Positions 1 to 5,818 of a DNA stretch of 17,652 nt are shown in pieces (the first letter of the stretch is position 1; each line of letters opens with the position of its first letter). The DNA comes from Clostridia bacterium (GTDB lineage Bacteria > Bacillota > Clostridia > Christensenellales > Borkfalkiaceae). The stretch lies in contig CAAFZH010000108.1 of the NCBI GenBank assembly GCA_900767495.1, forward strand, positions 1 to 17,652, given 5' to 3'. The notes under the pieces are model-generated. The model had not been told where the DNA came from, searched no databases, and saw nothing but the letters and a program-made list of their open reading frames with translations. Position numbers and translations under genes: made by a program.

Positions 1-23
1 ATTTCGCTTGCGCTCAATATGAC
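1..23 (-). repeat. Family A repeat, truncated by the window edge
   Basis: This is the end of a 30-bp family A unit. The canonical strand reads GTC, a 22-nt hairpin core, then CCCAC. It matches the copies at 151-180 and 347-375 exactly over the part visible here. Confidence 0.75.
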
Positions 24-29
24 GTAAAG

Positions 30-73
30 TCCCCTATCGTCGGCGTTGCCGACACTTCCCCCGAAGGAGGAAG
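30..73 (+). repeat. Family B repeat, copy 1 (two hairpins)
   Basis: The unit starts TCCCCTATC, continues with a hairpin (GTCGGC 39-44, loop GTT, GCCGAC 48-53), then ACTT, then a second hairpin (arms 55-62 and 66-73, loop GAA, one C·A mismatch). Related units lie at 10803-10844 (other strand) and 17597-17652. The flanks are constant while the first hairpin's sequence differs in each copy. Confidence 0.75.
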
Positions 74-84
74 CGAAGCCTTAC

Positions 85-180
85 GTCATCCTGAACGATA
101 GTGAAGGATCCCACAACTTAAGTGAAGAGTATATGTTCTGAACTTTTTCGGTGGGATATTTCGCTTGCGCTCAATATGAC
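85..180. repeat. Family A inverted pair, composite copy 1
   Basis: A + strand family A unit (85-114) faces a - strand unit (151-180) across a 36-nt spacer. The 96-bp whole recurs at 240-335 with almost the same spacer. Each unit can also fold alone. In the + unit the core pairs ATCCT with AGGAT and AC with GT, with a tandem GA/GA mismatch between the two stems and a GATA loop. The arms also pair imperfectly with each other. Confidence 0.8.
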
Positions 181-193
181 GTGAGAGGCAAGG

Positions 194-222
194 GTGGGAT
201 ATTTCGCATACCTCAATATGAC
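194..222 (-). repeat. Family A repeat, degenerate single copy
   Basis: This 29-bp copy keeps the outer stem (ATATT/AATAT) and the GA/GA mismatch, but the inner stem has decayed to one base pair and one base is missing compared with full units. Confidence 0.65.
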
Positions 223-239
223 GATGTTCTTTATTTTAC

Positions 240-335
240 GTCATCCTGAACGATAGTGAAGGATCCCACCGAGTAAGTGAAGAGTATATGTTCTGAACTT
301 TTTCGGTGGGATATTTCGCTGACGCTCAATATGAC
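240..335. repeat. Family A inverted pair, composite copy 2
   Basis: This has the same architecture and size as 85-180: a + unit at 240-269, a 36-nt spacer at 270-305, and a - unit at 306-335. The spacer differs from the first copy only in its first few bases. The - unit has loop GTCA instead of GCAA. The near-identity points to a recent duplication of the whole composite. Confidence 0.8.
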
Positions 336-346
336 GTAAGGAATAT

Positions 347-375
347 GGGGATATTTCGCTTGCGCTCAATATGGC
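347..375 (-). repeat. Family A repeat, single copy
   Basis: The hairpin core is complete (outer stem ATATT/AATAT, GA/GA, GC/GC, loop GCAA). The flanks are slightly changed, with CCCC in place of CCCAC and GCC in place of GTC. It ends 36 bp before the stop codon of the antiporter gene. Nothing else was recognised in 376-411, and no clear terminator for that gene was seen. Confidence 0.7.
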
Positions 376-411
376 GTGCGGGAAAGGGGCGATAACGACG
401 GGCGTTTTATT

Positions 412-1683
412 TTATATTTGTTCGGGTGCGGGCGGATTGTCGAGGGGTAATTCGTCCGATTTTCGCTTATCCTTAAACAATAGTTTCAAAAGTATGGGGC
501 AGACTATCGAGGAGATAAGTATGAGCATTATCGTCGCGAGCAGCGGGTCGAGTCCGTTTTCGGCGGCTATAAGCGATTGTCCCGCCGAGTATACCGCCAA
601 AGCGACTTCGCCGCGGGCGATCATTCCGCAACCCACGGTAAGGCTTTCCTTATTGGTAAATCCGAACGGCTTTGCGGCGAGCGAACAACCTATAATCTTG
701 CCCGCTATGCCGAGCGCGACGAATGCTAAACCGAACCATAATGCGTTTAACGAGAAAGACGAGAAATTCGCGCTTATGCCTATGTACGCAAAGAAAATGG
801 GCGTGAATATCATATATCCGCTGACCACCGCTTTACGGTCTACGAAGGGCGTATCGTCAAGTCCCGAAATCATTATACCCGCGACGTACGCGCCCGTAAT
901 GGAGGCTATTCCGAAAAACTTTTCGGAGCAGTACGCGTAGAAAAAGCACATCGCAAACGCGAAGATGCTCGTGCGGCGTTTGTGCGGAAATTTACGCTCT
1001 TCCCAATTAAAGTATATGCGCAATAAAATTCCGAGTCCTATGGCGAACGCGAAAAATCCCACGGCTTTTAAAAGCGTTATACCTATTTGTTCCGCGCCGT
1101 TGCCTTTTAAACTCGTAACTATGCTCAACGCGATTATGCCTATAACGTCGTCTATAACGGCGGCGGAAATTACGGTCTGACCGACTTTGCCGTTTAATTT
1201 GCCGAGTTCTTTAAGCGTTTCCACGGTTATTCCAACGCTCGTGGCGGCAAGAATAGTCCCTACGAAAATCGCGTTTAAAAGTTTGTCGTGAGAATATTCC
1301 GAGTACCCGTGCAAAAACGCCATTGCGCCGAGCGTACCGAAAAGTATCGGGGTTATAACTCCGGCAAAGGCGATTACCGTCGCCGCAAGTCCGCTTTTTT
1401 TCAGGTCGGAAAGTTTGGTTTCGAGTCCGCTTGAAAAGAGTATAAGTACCACGCCGACCTGGCTGAATGCGTGCAGGACTTCGCTTTCCTGCTCGTCGGG
1501 ACTCATAAAAAACGATAAAAAGAAATTATCGGGGTTGTTAAAACGTTTTAAAAAGCCTATCAGAAGTCCCGCAACGACCATTCCCGTTACCTGCGGCAAA
1601 CCGATTTTGCGGGCGAGCAGTCCGAAACTTTTTGCAAGCAACAATATTACGGCGAGATAATAAAAGATATTTATTATTTCCAT
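412..1683 (-). CDS. CPA2-family cation/proton antiporter (KefB/NapA/GerN type)
   Basis: Predicted inner-membrane antiporter of 423 residues exchanging Na+ or K+ for H+ (Na+/H+ exchanger fold). Most of the chain is hydrophobic helices. An early GLPQVTGMVVAGLLIG segment (residues 28-43) matches the family's first conserved block. The ATSVGI stretch lies at 147-152, an Asp pair at 178-179 occupies the ion-binding position typical of electrogenic members, and GMIARGEV lies at 353-360. The short charged tail has no RCK/TrkA-N domain, unlike KefB/KefC. The ATG at 1683 is chosen because AAGGA lies five bases upstream and the hydrophobic first helix follows at once; a longer reading to 1761 would overlap the promoter. 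It is transcribed alone, divergently from the 1984 gene. The ion specificity cannot be read from sequence. Confidence 0.93.
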   Translation of the reverse strand: MEIINIFYYLAVILLLAKSFGLLARKIGLPQVTGMVVAGLLIGFLKRFNNPDNFFLSFFMSPDEQESEVLHAFSQVGVVLILFSSGLETKLSDLKKSGLAATVIAFAGVITPILFGTLGAMAFLHGYSEYSHDKLLNAIFVGTILAATSVGITVETLKELGKLNGKVGQTVISAAVIDDVIGIIALSIVTSLKGNGAEQIGITLLKAVGFFAFAIGLGILLRIYFNWEERKFPHKRRTSIFAFAMCFFYAYCSEKFFGIASITGAYVAGIMISGLDDTPFVDRKAVVSGYMIFTPIFFAYIGISANFSSFSLNALWFGLAFVALGIAGKIIGCSLAAKPFGFTNKESLTVGCGMIARGEVALAVYSAGQSLIAAENGLDPLLATIMLILISSIVCPILLKLLFKDKRKSDELPLDNPPAPEQI

Positions 1684-1760
1684 ACTTTTCCTTCGTGGCG
1701 AATATAATATATAATGAATAAGCGTTCCGCGCCGATTCGCTTTCGCCGCAGGACTACGCA

Positions 1761-1789
1761 ATTATACTCTCAACGCCCGACTTTGTCAA
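1761..1789 (-). promoter_or_regulatory. Sigma-A promoter of the antiporter gene
   Basis: On the minus strand, TTGACA (1784-1789) and TATAAT (1761-1766) are separated by 17 bp, an exact consensus. This predicts a start near 1754 and a leader of about 70 nt in which I see no riboswitch-like structure. Confidence 0.88.
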
Positions 1790-1891
1790 CGCTTTTGACG
1801 CTAAAAAATTTTTTACGCGGCTAAAAAAGGTGCAAAATGCACGAAAAAACGAGTGAAAAATAAAAAATTTATTATTTTTTTAAAATAACGC

Positions 1892-1920
1892 TTGTAAAAT
1901 TTGAATATAACTGCTATAAT
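1892..1920 (+). promoter_or_regulatory. Promoter and short leader of the uncharacterised 218-residue gene
   Basis: TTGTAA (1892-1897), a 17-bp spacer and TATAAT (1915-1920). The predicted start near 1927 gives a leader of about 57 nt. An A/T-rich stretch (1800-1890) lies upstream. A ribosome-binding-like AAAGGAGA occurs early in the leader (about 1922-1929) with no start codon behind it; the site used is the GAGGT just before 1984. Confidence 0.82.
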
Positions 1921-1983
1921 GTAAAGGAGAAAACCCTCACGCGGGGCTTTCGGGCATTATACTGCGCTTTAAAGAGGTAGAAT

Positions 1984-2640
1984 ATGAGAACGTTTCACGG
2001 GAATAAAATAACGGCGAAAGCCAACGTAAACAGGACGGGTACTTCGGTTACGGAAGAGAAGTTTTCCGCGAGCGAAGAACTTCGCAGGCTTCGCGGTCAG
2101 TTCGGAGAGGACGTTTCTGCCGAGACGGCGGCGTCGGAAGTCGCACCCGTAAAGGTATATAAGCACGCCTATATAAGCCCGACTTTTACCCAGAAGATGA
2201 TTGCGGCGGACGAAACCATTCAGGAAAGATACGACGAACTCAAAAATTACGCCATCCGTTTCCGCAAACTCAAAGCGAGAATTTCGAGAAAATACGATTC
2301 TATCAATCTCGGCAGGTTGCATTTCGTCAAGTTTATGGTTGCGGGCAAAACGCTTAAACTTTACCTTAATATCGATCCGTCTTTGGTCGATCCCAAATTC
2401 CATTGCGTAGACGTAAGCAAAAAGGTAAGTTACAAGACCGTACCCGTAATGCTCCGTATAAAGAGCGCGAGGGGCGTCAAGTACGCTAAAATCCTTATAG
2501 ACCGTTGCGCCGAGCAGCACGGATTCCTTCCGCGCCGCAAGAAGAAGGAAGTCGACTCTATGGCTCTCGTGAGAGAACATCAGAAGATGAAGGACGAAAA
2601 ATTCAAAAAATTGCACCCCGAACTCTTCCCCGAAGGTTGA
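1984..2640 (+). CDS. Conserved-looking protein of unknown function, 218 residues
   Basis: I cannot name a function. The protein is basic and soluble, without signal peptide or membrane helix. Residues 1-65 look unstructured. Residues 66-178 look like one folded alpha/beta domain: a helix-rich start (SPTFTQKMIAA, then YDELKNYAIRFRKLKARISRKYDSI), a LGRLHFVKFMVAGKTLKLYL beta segment, and a RIKSARGVKYAKILID end. The tail (180-218) is Lys-rich and predicted helical. From memory, similar domains occur in unannotated proteins of uncultured Clostridia, which I could not verify. A GAGGT precedes the ATG. It has its own promoter, and a hairpin with a U-run follows at 2730-2760. The position next to rpmG-secE-nusG and the basic charge make nucleic-acid or ribosome binding possible, but that is a guess. 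Confidence 0.85.
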   Translation: MRTFHGNKITAKANVNRTGTSVTEEKFSASEELRRLRGQFGEDVSAETAASEVAPVKVYKHAYISPTFTQKMIAADETIQERYDELKNYAIRFRKLKARISRKYDSINLGRLHFVKFMVAGKTLKLYLNIDPSLVDPKFHCVDVSKKVSYKTVPVMLRIKSARGVKYAKILIDRCAEQHGFLPRRKKKEVDSMALVREHQKMKDEKFKKLHPELFPEG

Positions 2641-2697
2641 TTTTGATAATTTCTAGGGATATTATCGGGACAAAACGAAAAAATATCGTAAAAATCG

Positions 2698-2726
2698 TTG
2701 ACAAAAATATAAACTTATAGTAAAAT
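2698..2726 (+). promoter_or_regulatory. Promoter of the rpmG-secE-nusG operon
   Basis: TTGACA (2698-2703), a 17-bp spacer and TAAAAT (2721-2726). The predicted start (2732-2734) falls inside the first arm of the hairpin at 2730-2754. Confidence 0.88.
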
Positions 2727-2729
2727 AAA

Positions 2730-2760
2730 TTAGCACCTCTTGGCGGGGTGTTAATTTTTT
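2730..2760 (+). terminator. Terminator-like hairpin with U-run overlapping the operon start
   Basis: TTAGCACCTC (2730-2739) pairs with GGGGTGTTAA (2745-2754) as a ten-pair stem with two G·T wobbles and loop TTGGC, followed by six T (2755-2760). It fits an intrinsic terminator for the upstream 1984 gene. Because the rpmG promoter is immediately upstream, it could also act on new rpmG transcripts. Confidence 0.7.
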
Positions 2761-2776
2761 GGGAAGTGAAAGACAA

Positions 2777-2938
2777 ATGGCAAAAGGAAACAGAACGAGA
2801 ATTACGTTGGCGTGCACCGAATGCAAGCAAAGGAATTACGACGAATATAAGAATAAGAAGAACGATCCCGACAGAATAGAGATCAACAAATACTGCCCTT
2901 TCTGCAAAAAGCACACCGCGCATAAAGAAACGAAGTAA
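2777..2938 (+). CDS. rpmG: Ribosomal protein bL33 (zinc-ribbon form)
   Basis: A 53-residue large-subunit ribosomal protein. It begins MAKGNRTRITLACTEC and ends in a basic tail. Cys13/Cys16 and Cys40/Cys43 form the two CxxC pairs of the zinc-binding version; many bacteria also carry a Cys-free paralogue used under zinc shortage, and none is in this window. The length and the location directly before secE match the usual Bacillota order rpmGB-secE-nusG. The ribosome-binding site is weak (GAAGTGA). It is the first gene of the transcript from the 2698-2726 promoter. Confidence 0.95.
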   Translation: MAKGNRTRITLACTECKQRNYDEYKNKKNDPDRIEINKYCPFCKKHTAHKETK

Positions 2939-2961
2939 TTCGTTTTAAAGGGGAGGCAATT

Positions 2962-3252
2962 ATGGATAACAACAAAACGACCGCGGACAAGTCCGTAAAA
3001 AAGCCCGTTAAGAACAAAAAGCCAAATATATTCAAACGTATGTGGGGCAAGATTAAGGAAGTTTTTTCCGAACTCAAAAAAGTTACCTGGCCCGACTTTA
3101 AAACCGTTATGAAACAACTCGGTTGCGTTCTGGTAACCGTGGTTTTGGTTCTTGTGATTATTTTACTTATGGACCTCGGTCTTGAACAGTTGCTTAAACT
3201 CATTCAGGGCAGCGGCAGCACGGCTGTTAAGGCTTTGACCGAGGTATTGTAA
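2962..3252 (+). CDS. secE: Preprotein translocase subunit SecE
   Basis: A 96-residue single-span subunit of the SecYEG protein-export channel. A basic, Lys-rich N-terminal extension (1-25) precedes the amphipathic helix and the signature ELKKVTWPDF (37-46), which clamps SecY. One membrane helix follows (about 52-74). The C-terminal tail of about 20 residues is slightly longer than in the shortest Gram-positive SecE proteins. GGGGAGG precedes the ATG. Its stop codon overlaps the nusG start codon by one base (TAATG), so the two are probably translationally coupled. Confidence 0.95.
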   Translation: MDNNKTTADKSVKKPVKNKKPNIFKRMWGKIKEVFSELKKVTWPDFKTVMKQLGCVLVTVVLVLVIILLMDLGLEQLLKLIQGSGSTAVKALTEVL

Positions 3253-3794
3253 TGTCTAACGCGGAACAGGCTAAATGGTACGTTATTCATACCTATTCGG
3301 GTTATGAGGCGTTAGTTAAGGACAATATCGAAAAACTCATCGAAAACAACAATCTCGGCGACGTTATATTTGATATTAAAATCCCTATGGAAGAAACCAT
3401 CGAGGAAAAGAGCAACGGAAAAAAGAAGGTAGTGCTGAGGAAGATTTTGCCTTGCTACGTTTTTTTAAAGATGGTCTATTCCAACGATATGTGGTTTTTG
3501 ATAACCAACACGCGCGGAGTTACGGGTTTCGTGGGTCCGCAGGGTAAAGCCGTACCTCTCGGCGAGGACGAAGTGCGCAAAATGCGCCTGGAAGAAAAAG
3601 TCGAGAATTACGACCTTGCCGTAGGCGACGAAGTAAGCATCGTTTCCGGTCCGTTGACTTCCTTTACGGGCGTTATAGAAACGCTCAACGAGGAGGCTCA
3701 GAAAGCGCGCGTAAAGGTTTCGATGTTCGGCAGAGAAACCGAAGTAGACCTCGATTTTATTCAGTTGGACAAAATCAAGGGCGTAATAATGTAA
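3252..3794 (+). CDS. nusG: Transcription elongation/antitermination factor NusG
   Basis: A 180-residue RNA polymerase-associated factor that modulates pausing and termination. The NGN domain covers about residues 7-115 and opens with the signature KWYVIHTYSGYE. The KOW domain covers about 123-175 (VGDEVSIVSGPLTSFTGVIE). The length is normal for the family, with no inserted domain, so this is housekeeping NusG rather than a specialised paralogue. It is the third gene of the rpmG operon and starts within the secE stop codon. A short imperfect hairpin with five T (3807-3827) follows. Confidence 0.97.
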   Translation: MSNAEQAKWYVIHTYSGYEALVKDNIEKLIENNNLGDVIFDIKIPMEETIEEKSNGKKKVVLRKILPCYVFLKMVYSNDMWFLITNTRGVTGFVGPQGKAVPLGEDEVRKMRLEEKVENYDLAVGDEVSIVSGPLTSFTGVIETLNEEAQKARVKVSMFGRETEVDLDFIQLDKIKGVIM

Positions 3795-3806
3795 TTTGCA
3801 TAAAAT

Positions 3807-3827
3807 CGGGAAAAATTTTCCGTTTTT
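3807..3827 (+). terminator. Weak terminator-like hairpin after nusG
   Basis: CGGGAAAAATTTTCCG (3807-3822) followed by five T. The stem is only about five pairs with one G·T, so it is probably leaky. I see no good promoter between it and rplK, so rplK-rplA most likely depend on read-through from upstream. Confidence 0.4.
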
Positions 3828-3835
3828 ATAAATAA

Positions 3836-3885
3836 GTGGGAGGGAGCGTCAAATTCTTATTAAGGGCGTTTCCGCTGTTTACCAC
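3836..3885 (+). promoter_or_regulatory. Candidate L1-binding leader before rplK
   Basis: GTGGGAGG (3836-3843) and TACCAC (3880-3885) bracket the region upstream of the rplK ribosome-binding site (GGAGG, 3892-3896). GTGG can pair with CCAC. The same two blocks flank the L1-binding arm of 23S rRNA as I remember it, and L1 is known to repress the L11-L1 operon through such rRNA mimicry. The same signal recurs before rplA. Assignment to L1 is inference. Confidence 0.6.
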
Positions 3886-3902
3886 GTTTTTGGAGGAGAA
3901 AA

Positions 3903-4328
3903 ATGGCTAAAAAAGTTACTGCGATCGTAAAATTGCAATTACAAGCCGGCAAAGCAACTCCGGGACCTCCGGTAGGCTCGACTCTCGGACCTTACGGTAT
4001 CAACATACCCGGATTCACTAAGGAATTCAACGCCAAGACCGCTAACGAAGTAGGTCTTATAATTCCCGTTGTGATAACTATTTATCAGGACCGTTCGTTC
4101 ACGTTCATACTTAAAACGCCCCCGGCGCCCGTCCTTATAAAGAAGGCGTGCGGAATCGAAACGGCAAGCGCAAAGCCCAATAAGGACAAGGTTGCAAAAC
4201 TTACCAAGGCGCAAGTCGAAGAGATTGCAAAGCAGAAGATGCCCGACCTTAACGCGGCTTCTTTAGAGGCGGCTATGAGCATGATTAAAGGCACGGCTCG
4301 CAGCATGGGTATCACCGTAGAGGAATAA
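3903..4328 (+). CDS. rplK: Ribosomal protein uL11
   Basis: A 141-residue stalk-base protein that binds the GTPase-associated region of 23S rRNA. The N-terminal domain carries KLQLQAGKATPGPPVGSTLG (11-30) with the Pro-rich turn that contacts factors and thiopeptide antibiotics. The C-terminal rRNA-binding domain ends in the typical SMIKGTARSMGI segment. The length is exactly that of the family. GGAGGAG precedes the ATG. It is followed after a 56-nt gap by rplA, the standard order. Confidence 0.98.
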   Translation: MAKKVTAIVKLQLQAGKATPGPPVGSTLGPYGINIPGFTKEFNAKTANEVGLIIPVVITIYQDRSFTFILKTPPAPVLIKKACGIETASAKPNKDKVAKLTKAQVEEIAKQKMPDLNAASLEAAMSMIKGTARSMGITVEE

Positions 4329-4335
4329 TATAATA

Positions 4336-4366
4336 GGTGGGAGAGAGAAATCTCGTTAATTACCAC
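4336..4366 (+). promoter_or_regulatory. Second candidate L1-binding element, before rplA
   Basis: GGTGGGAG (4336-4343) and TACCAC (4361-4366) enclose a short internal pairing (GAGA with TCTC). The element ends directly against AAGGAGG (4367-4373), the ribosome-binding site of rplA, so L1 bound here could block its own translation. It is a compact version of the element at 3836-3885. Confidence 0.6.
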
Positions 4367-4384
4367 AAGGAGGACTTTCAGACA

Positions 4385-5074
4385 ATGAAATACGGAAAAA
4401 AATATGCCGACAGCATAAAGGCATACGACCGCACTAAACAATACGACGTCGACGAGGCGATGCAATTAGTCGTTGACAACGCCAAAGCGAAGTTCGACGA
4501 AACCGTCGAATTCCACTGCAGACTCGGCGTAGATCCTAAGCAAGCGGATCAACAAGTCAGGGGCGTTATCGTCCTTCCCAACGGAACGGGTAAAACCGTA
4601 AGAGTTTTGGTTCTTGCCAAAGGCGAAAAAGCGGACGCGGCTACTGCCGCAGGCGCGGATTACGTCGGCGCGGAAGAACTCGTGGCGAAAATTCAAAAGG
4701 ACAACTGGTTCGATTTCGACGCGGTTATCACTACTCCCGATATGATGGGCGTGGTAGGTAGAATAGGTAAACTCTTAGGTCCTAAGGGTTTGATGCCTAA
4801 CCCCAAGTCGGGTACGGTTACTATGGACGTGGCAAAGGCTATCGCCGATATTAAAGCAGGTAAAGTCGAGTACAGACTCGATAAACAGGCTATAATCCAC
4901 TGCGCCATAGGTAAAAAGAGTTTCGGTAAGGAAAAACTTGTCGAAAACTACAACGCGCTTTTAGACGCCATCATCAAGGCGAAACCCGCGGCGGCGAAAG
5001 GTCAGTACGTAAAGAGCGTATCTTTGACTTCCACTATGGGTCCCGGCGTAAAAGTTGCTCCCAAGGGCGTATAA
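4385..5074 (+). CDS. rplA: Ribosomal protein uL1
   Basis: A 229-residue protein of the mobile L1 stalk and probable autogenous repressor of this operon. It begins MKYGKKYADSIKAYDRTKQY and contains the conserved VGRIGKLLGPKGLMPNPKSGTVT region near the middle, which belongs to the interdomain RNA-binding surface, and ends with VSLTSTMGPGVKV. The ATG at 4385 is preferred: AAGGAGG lies 11 bases upstream and the N-terminus aligns with known L1 proteins. A GTG-started reading from 4337 would translate the regulatory element and adds residues absent from the family. Confidence 0.97.
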   Translation: MKYGKKYADSIKAYDRTKQYDVDEAMQLVVDNAKAKFDETVEFHCRLGVDPKQADQQVRGVIVLPNGTGKTVRVLVLAKGEKADAATAAGADYVGAEELVAKIQKDNWFDFDAVITTPDMMGVVGRIGKLLGPKGLMPNPKSGTVTMDVAKAIADIKAGKVEYRLDKQAIIHCAIGKKSFGKEKLVENYNALLDAIIKAKPAAAKGQYVKSVSLTSTMGPGVKVAPKGV

Positions 5075-5078
5075 TCGC

Positions 5079-5107
5079 TTGACAAACCGCTTTTAATGCG
5101 GTAAAAT
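5079..5107 (+). promoter_or_regulatory. Internal promoter for rplJ-rplL
   Basis: TTGACA (5079-5084), a 17-bp spacer and TAAAAT (5102-5107), starting five bases after the rplA stop codon. The spacer holds a small inverted repeat (ACCGC/GCGGT, 5086-5102). It lets the L10-L12 pair be made independently of L11-L1. Confidence 0.88.
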
Positions 5108-5121
5108 AATAAGGTAAACTA

Positions 5122-5236
5122 CCGTAGACAGCAGGTTTTAAAGCGTTTTTCGCTACCCGCCGAGGTGAAAAGTTTAAGTCTGATTTTATTTTCGGTCTTT
5201 GACTGCTCACGCGCGGTCAAAGACCGATTTCTTTTT
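5122..5236 (+). promoter_or_regulatory. L10 leader (ribosomal protein autoregulatory RNA)
   Basis: GTAGACAGCAGG (5124-5135) and ACCCGCCGAGGT (5155-5166) are the two conserved blocks of the Bacillota L10 leader, which binds the L10-(L12)4 complex. The element is followed by an intrinsic terminator at 5193-5236, giving the usual attenuation layout: excess L10-L12 favours termination before rplJ. It sits between a dedicated promoter and rplJ, as expected. Confidence 0.88.
5193..5236 (+). terminator. Attenuator terminator of the L10 leader
   Basis: CGGTCTTTGAC (5193-5203) pairs perfectly over 11 bp with GTCAAAGACCG (5216-5226) across a 12-nt loop, and a T-rich run (5227-5236) follows. It lies about 50 nt before the rplJ start. 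Confidence 0.88.
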
Positions 5237-5284
5237 ACGGTAAAAGGGCGTGGCAACCACGCAAAATTAAGCACGGAGGTAATT

Positions 5285-5782
5285 ATGTCTGCAAACAAAG
5301 ACGCTAAACAGCAAGTAGTAGAAGACATCAAAGCGAAGATTCAGGCAAGTAAGTCGGTAGTACTTATCGATTACAAGGGTCTGACCGTCGCCGAGGACAC
5401 TCAATTCCGTTGCAATATGAGAAAGATCAACACCGAGTATAAGGTACTTAAAAACACCTTGCTCCGTCGCGCTTTCAACGAACTCAACGTTACCGCTTTC
5501 GACGAGGATCTTAACGGTCCTACGGCGGTTGCGTTCTGTCCCGACGAAACGAGTGCGGCGAAATGCGCTGCCGATATGTGCAAAGATACTAACGATAAAA
5601 TTTCGTTAAAGAGCGCGTTCGTTGACAATTCTTACGTTGATAAAGACGGAGTTAAAGCACTCGCGTCGATACCTTCCAAAGAGGTACTCGTCGCCAAACT
5701 CGCCGGAGCGTTATCCGGTATCGTTCGCGGACTTGCGGTCGCACTTAACGCAGTCGCGGAAAAACAACAGGCAAACGCTTGA
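5285..5782 (+). CDS. rplJ: Ribosomal protein uL10
   Basis: A 165-residue base of the ribosomal stalk that anchors L12 dimers and, with them, represses this operon through the upstream leader. The rRNA-binding globular domain (1-130) carries the family's SVVLIDYKGLTVAE (about 24-37) and YKVLKNTLLRRA (about 53-64). The C-terminal helix (about 135-165, Ala- and Leu-rich) is the L12-binding spine. The ATG at 5285 has GGAGGT five bases upstream; the longer reading from 5165 would run through the attenuator and is rejected. Confidence 0.97.
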   Translation: MSANKDAKQQVVEDIKAKIQASKSVVLIDYKGLTVAEDTQFRCNMRKINTEYKVLKNTLLRRAFNELNVTAFDEDLNGPTAVAFCPDETSAAKCAADMCKDTNDKISLKSAFVDNSYVDKDGVKALASIPSKEVLVAKLAGALSGIVRGLAVALNAVAEKQQANA

Positions 5783-5818
5783 TTTAAGGGCAAAAATAAT
5801 AATAGAGAGGATAAAAAA

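Noticed and set aside
85..335. CRISPR array
   Set aside because: Unit length (30) and spacing (36) look CRISPR-like, but neighbouring units are inverted, the two 36-nt spacers are nearly identical, and no cas gene is present.
371..940. 189-codon + strand open frame beginning in a repeat
   Set aside because: It is antisense to the antiporter gene, has no ribosome-binding site, and starts inside a family A repeat.
1969..2616. 215-codon - strand open frame
   Set aside because: It mirrors the 1984 gene, which has a promoter, ribosome-binding site and better protein composition.
3796..3832. Separate promoter for rplK
   Set aside because: TTGCAT and TATAAA are present but 25 bp apart, too far for a sigma-A promoter.
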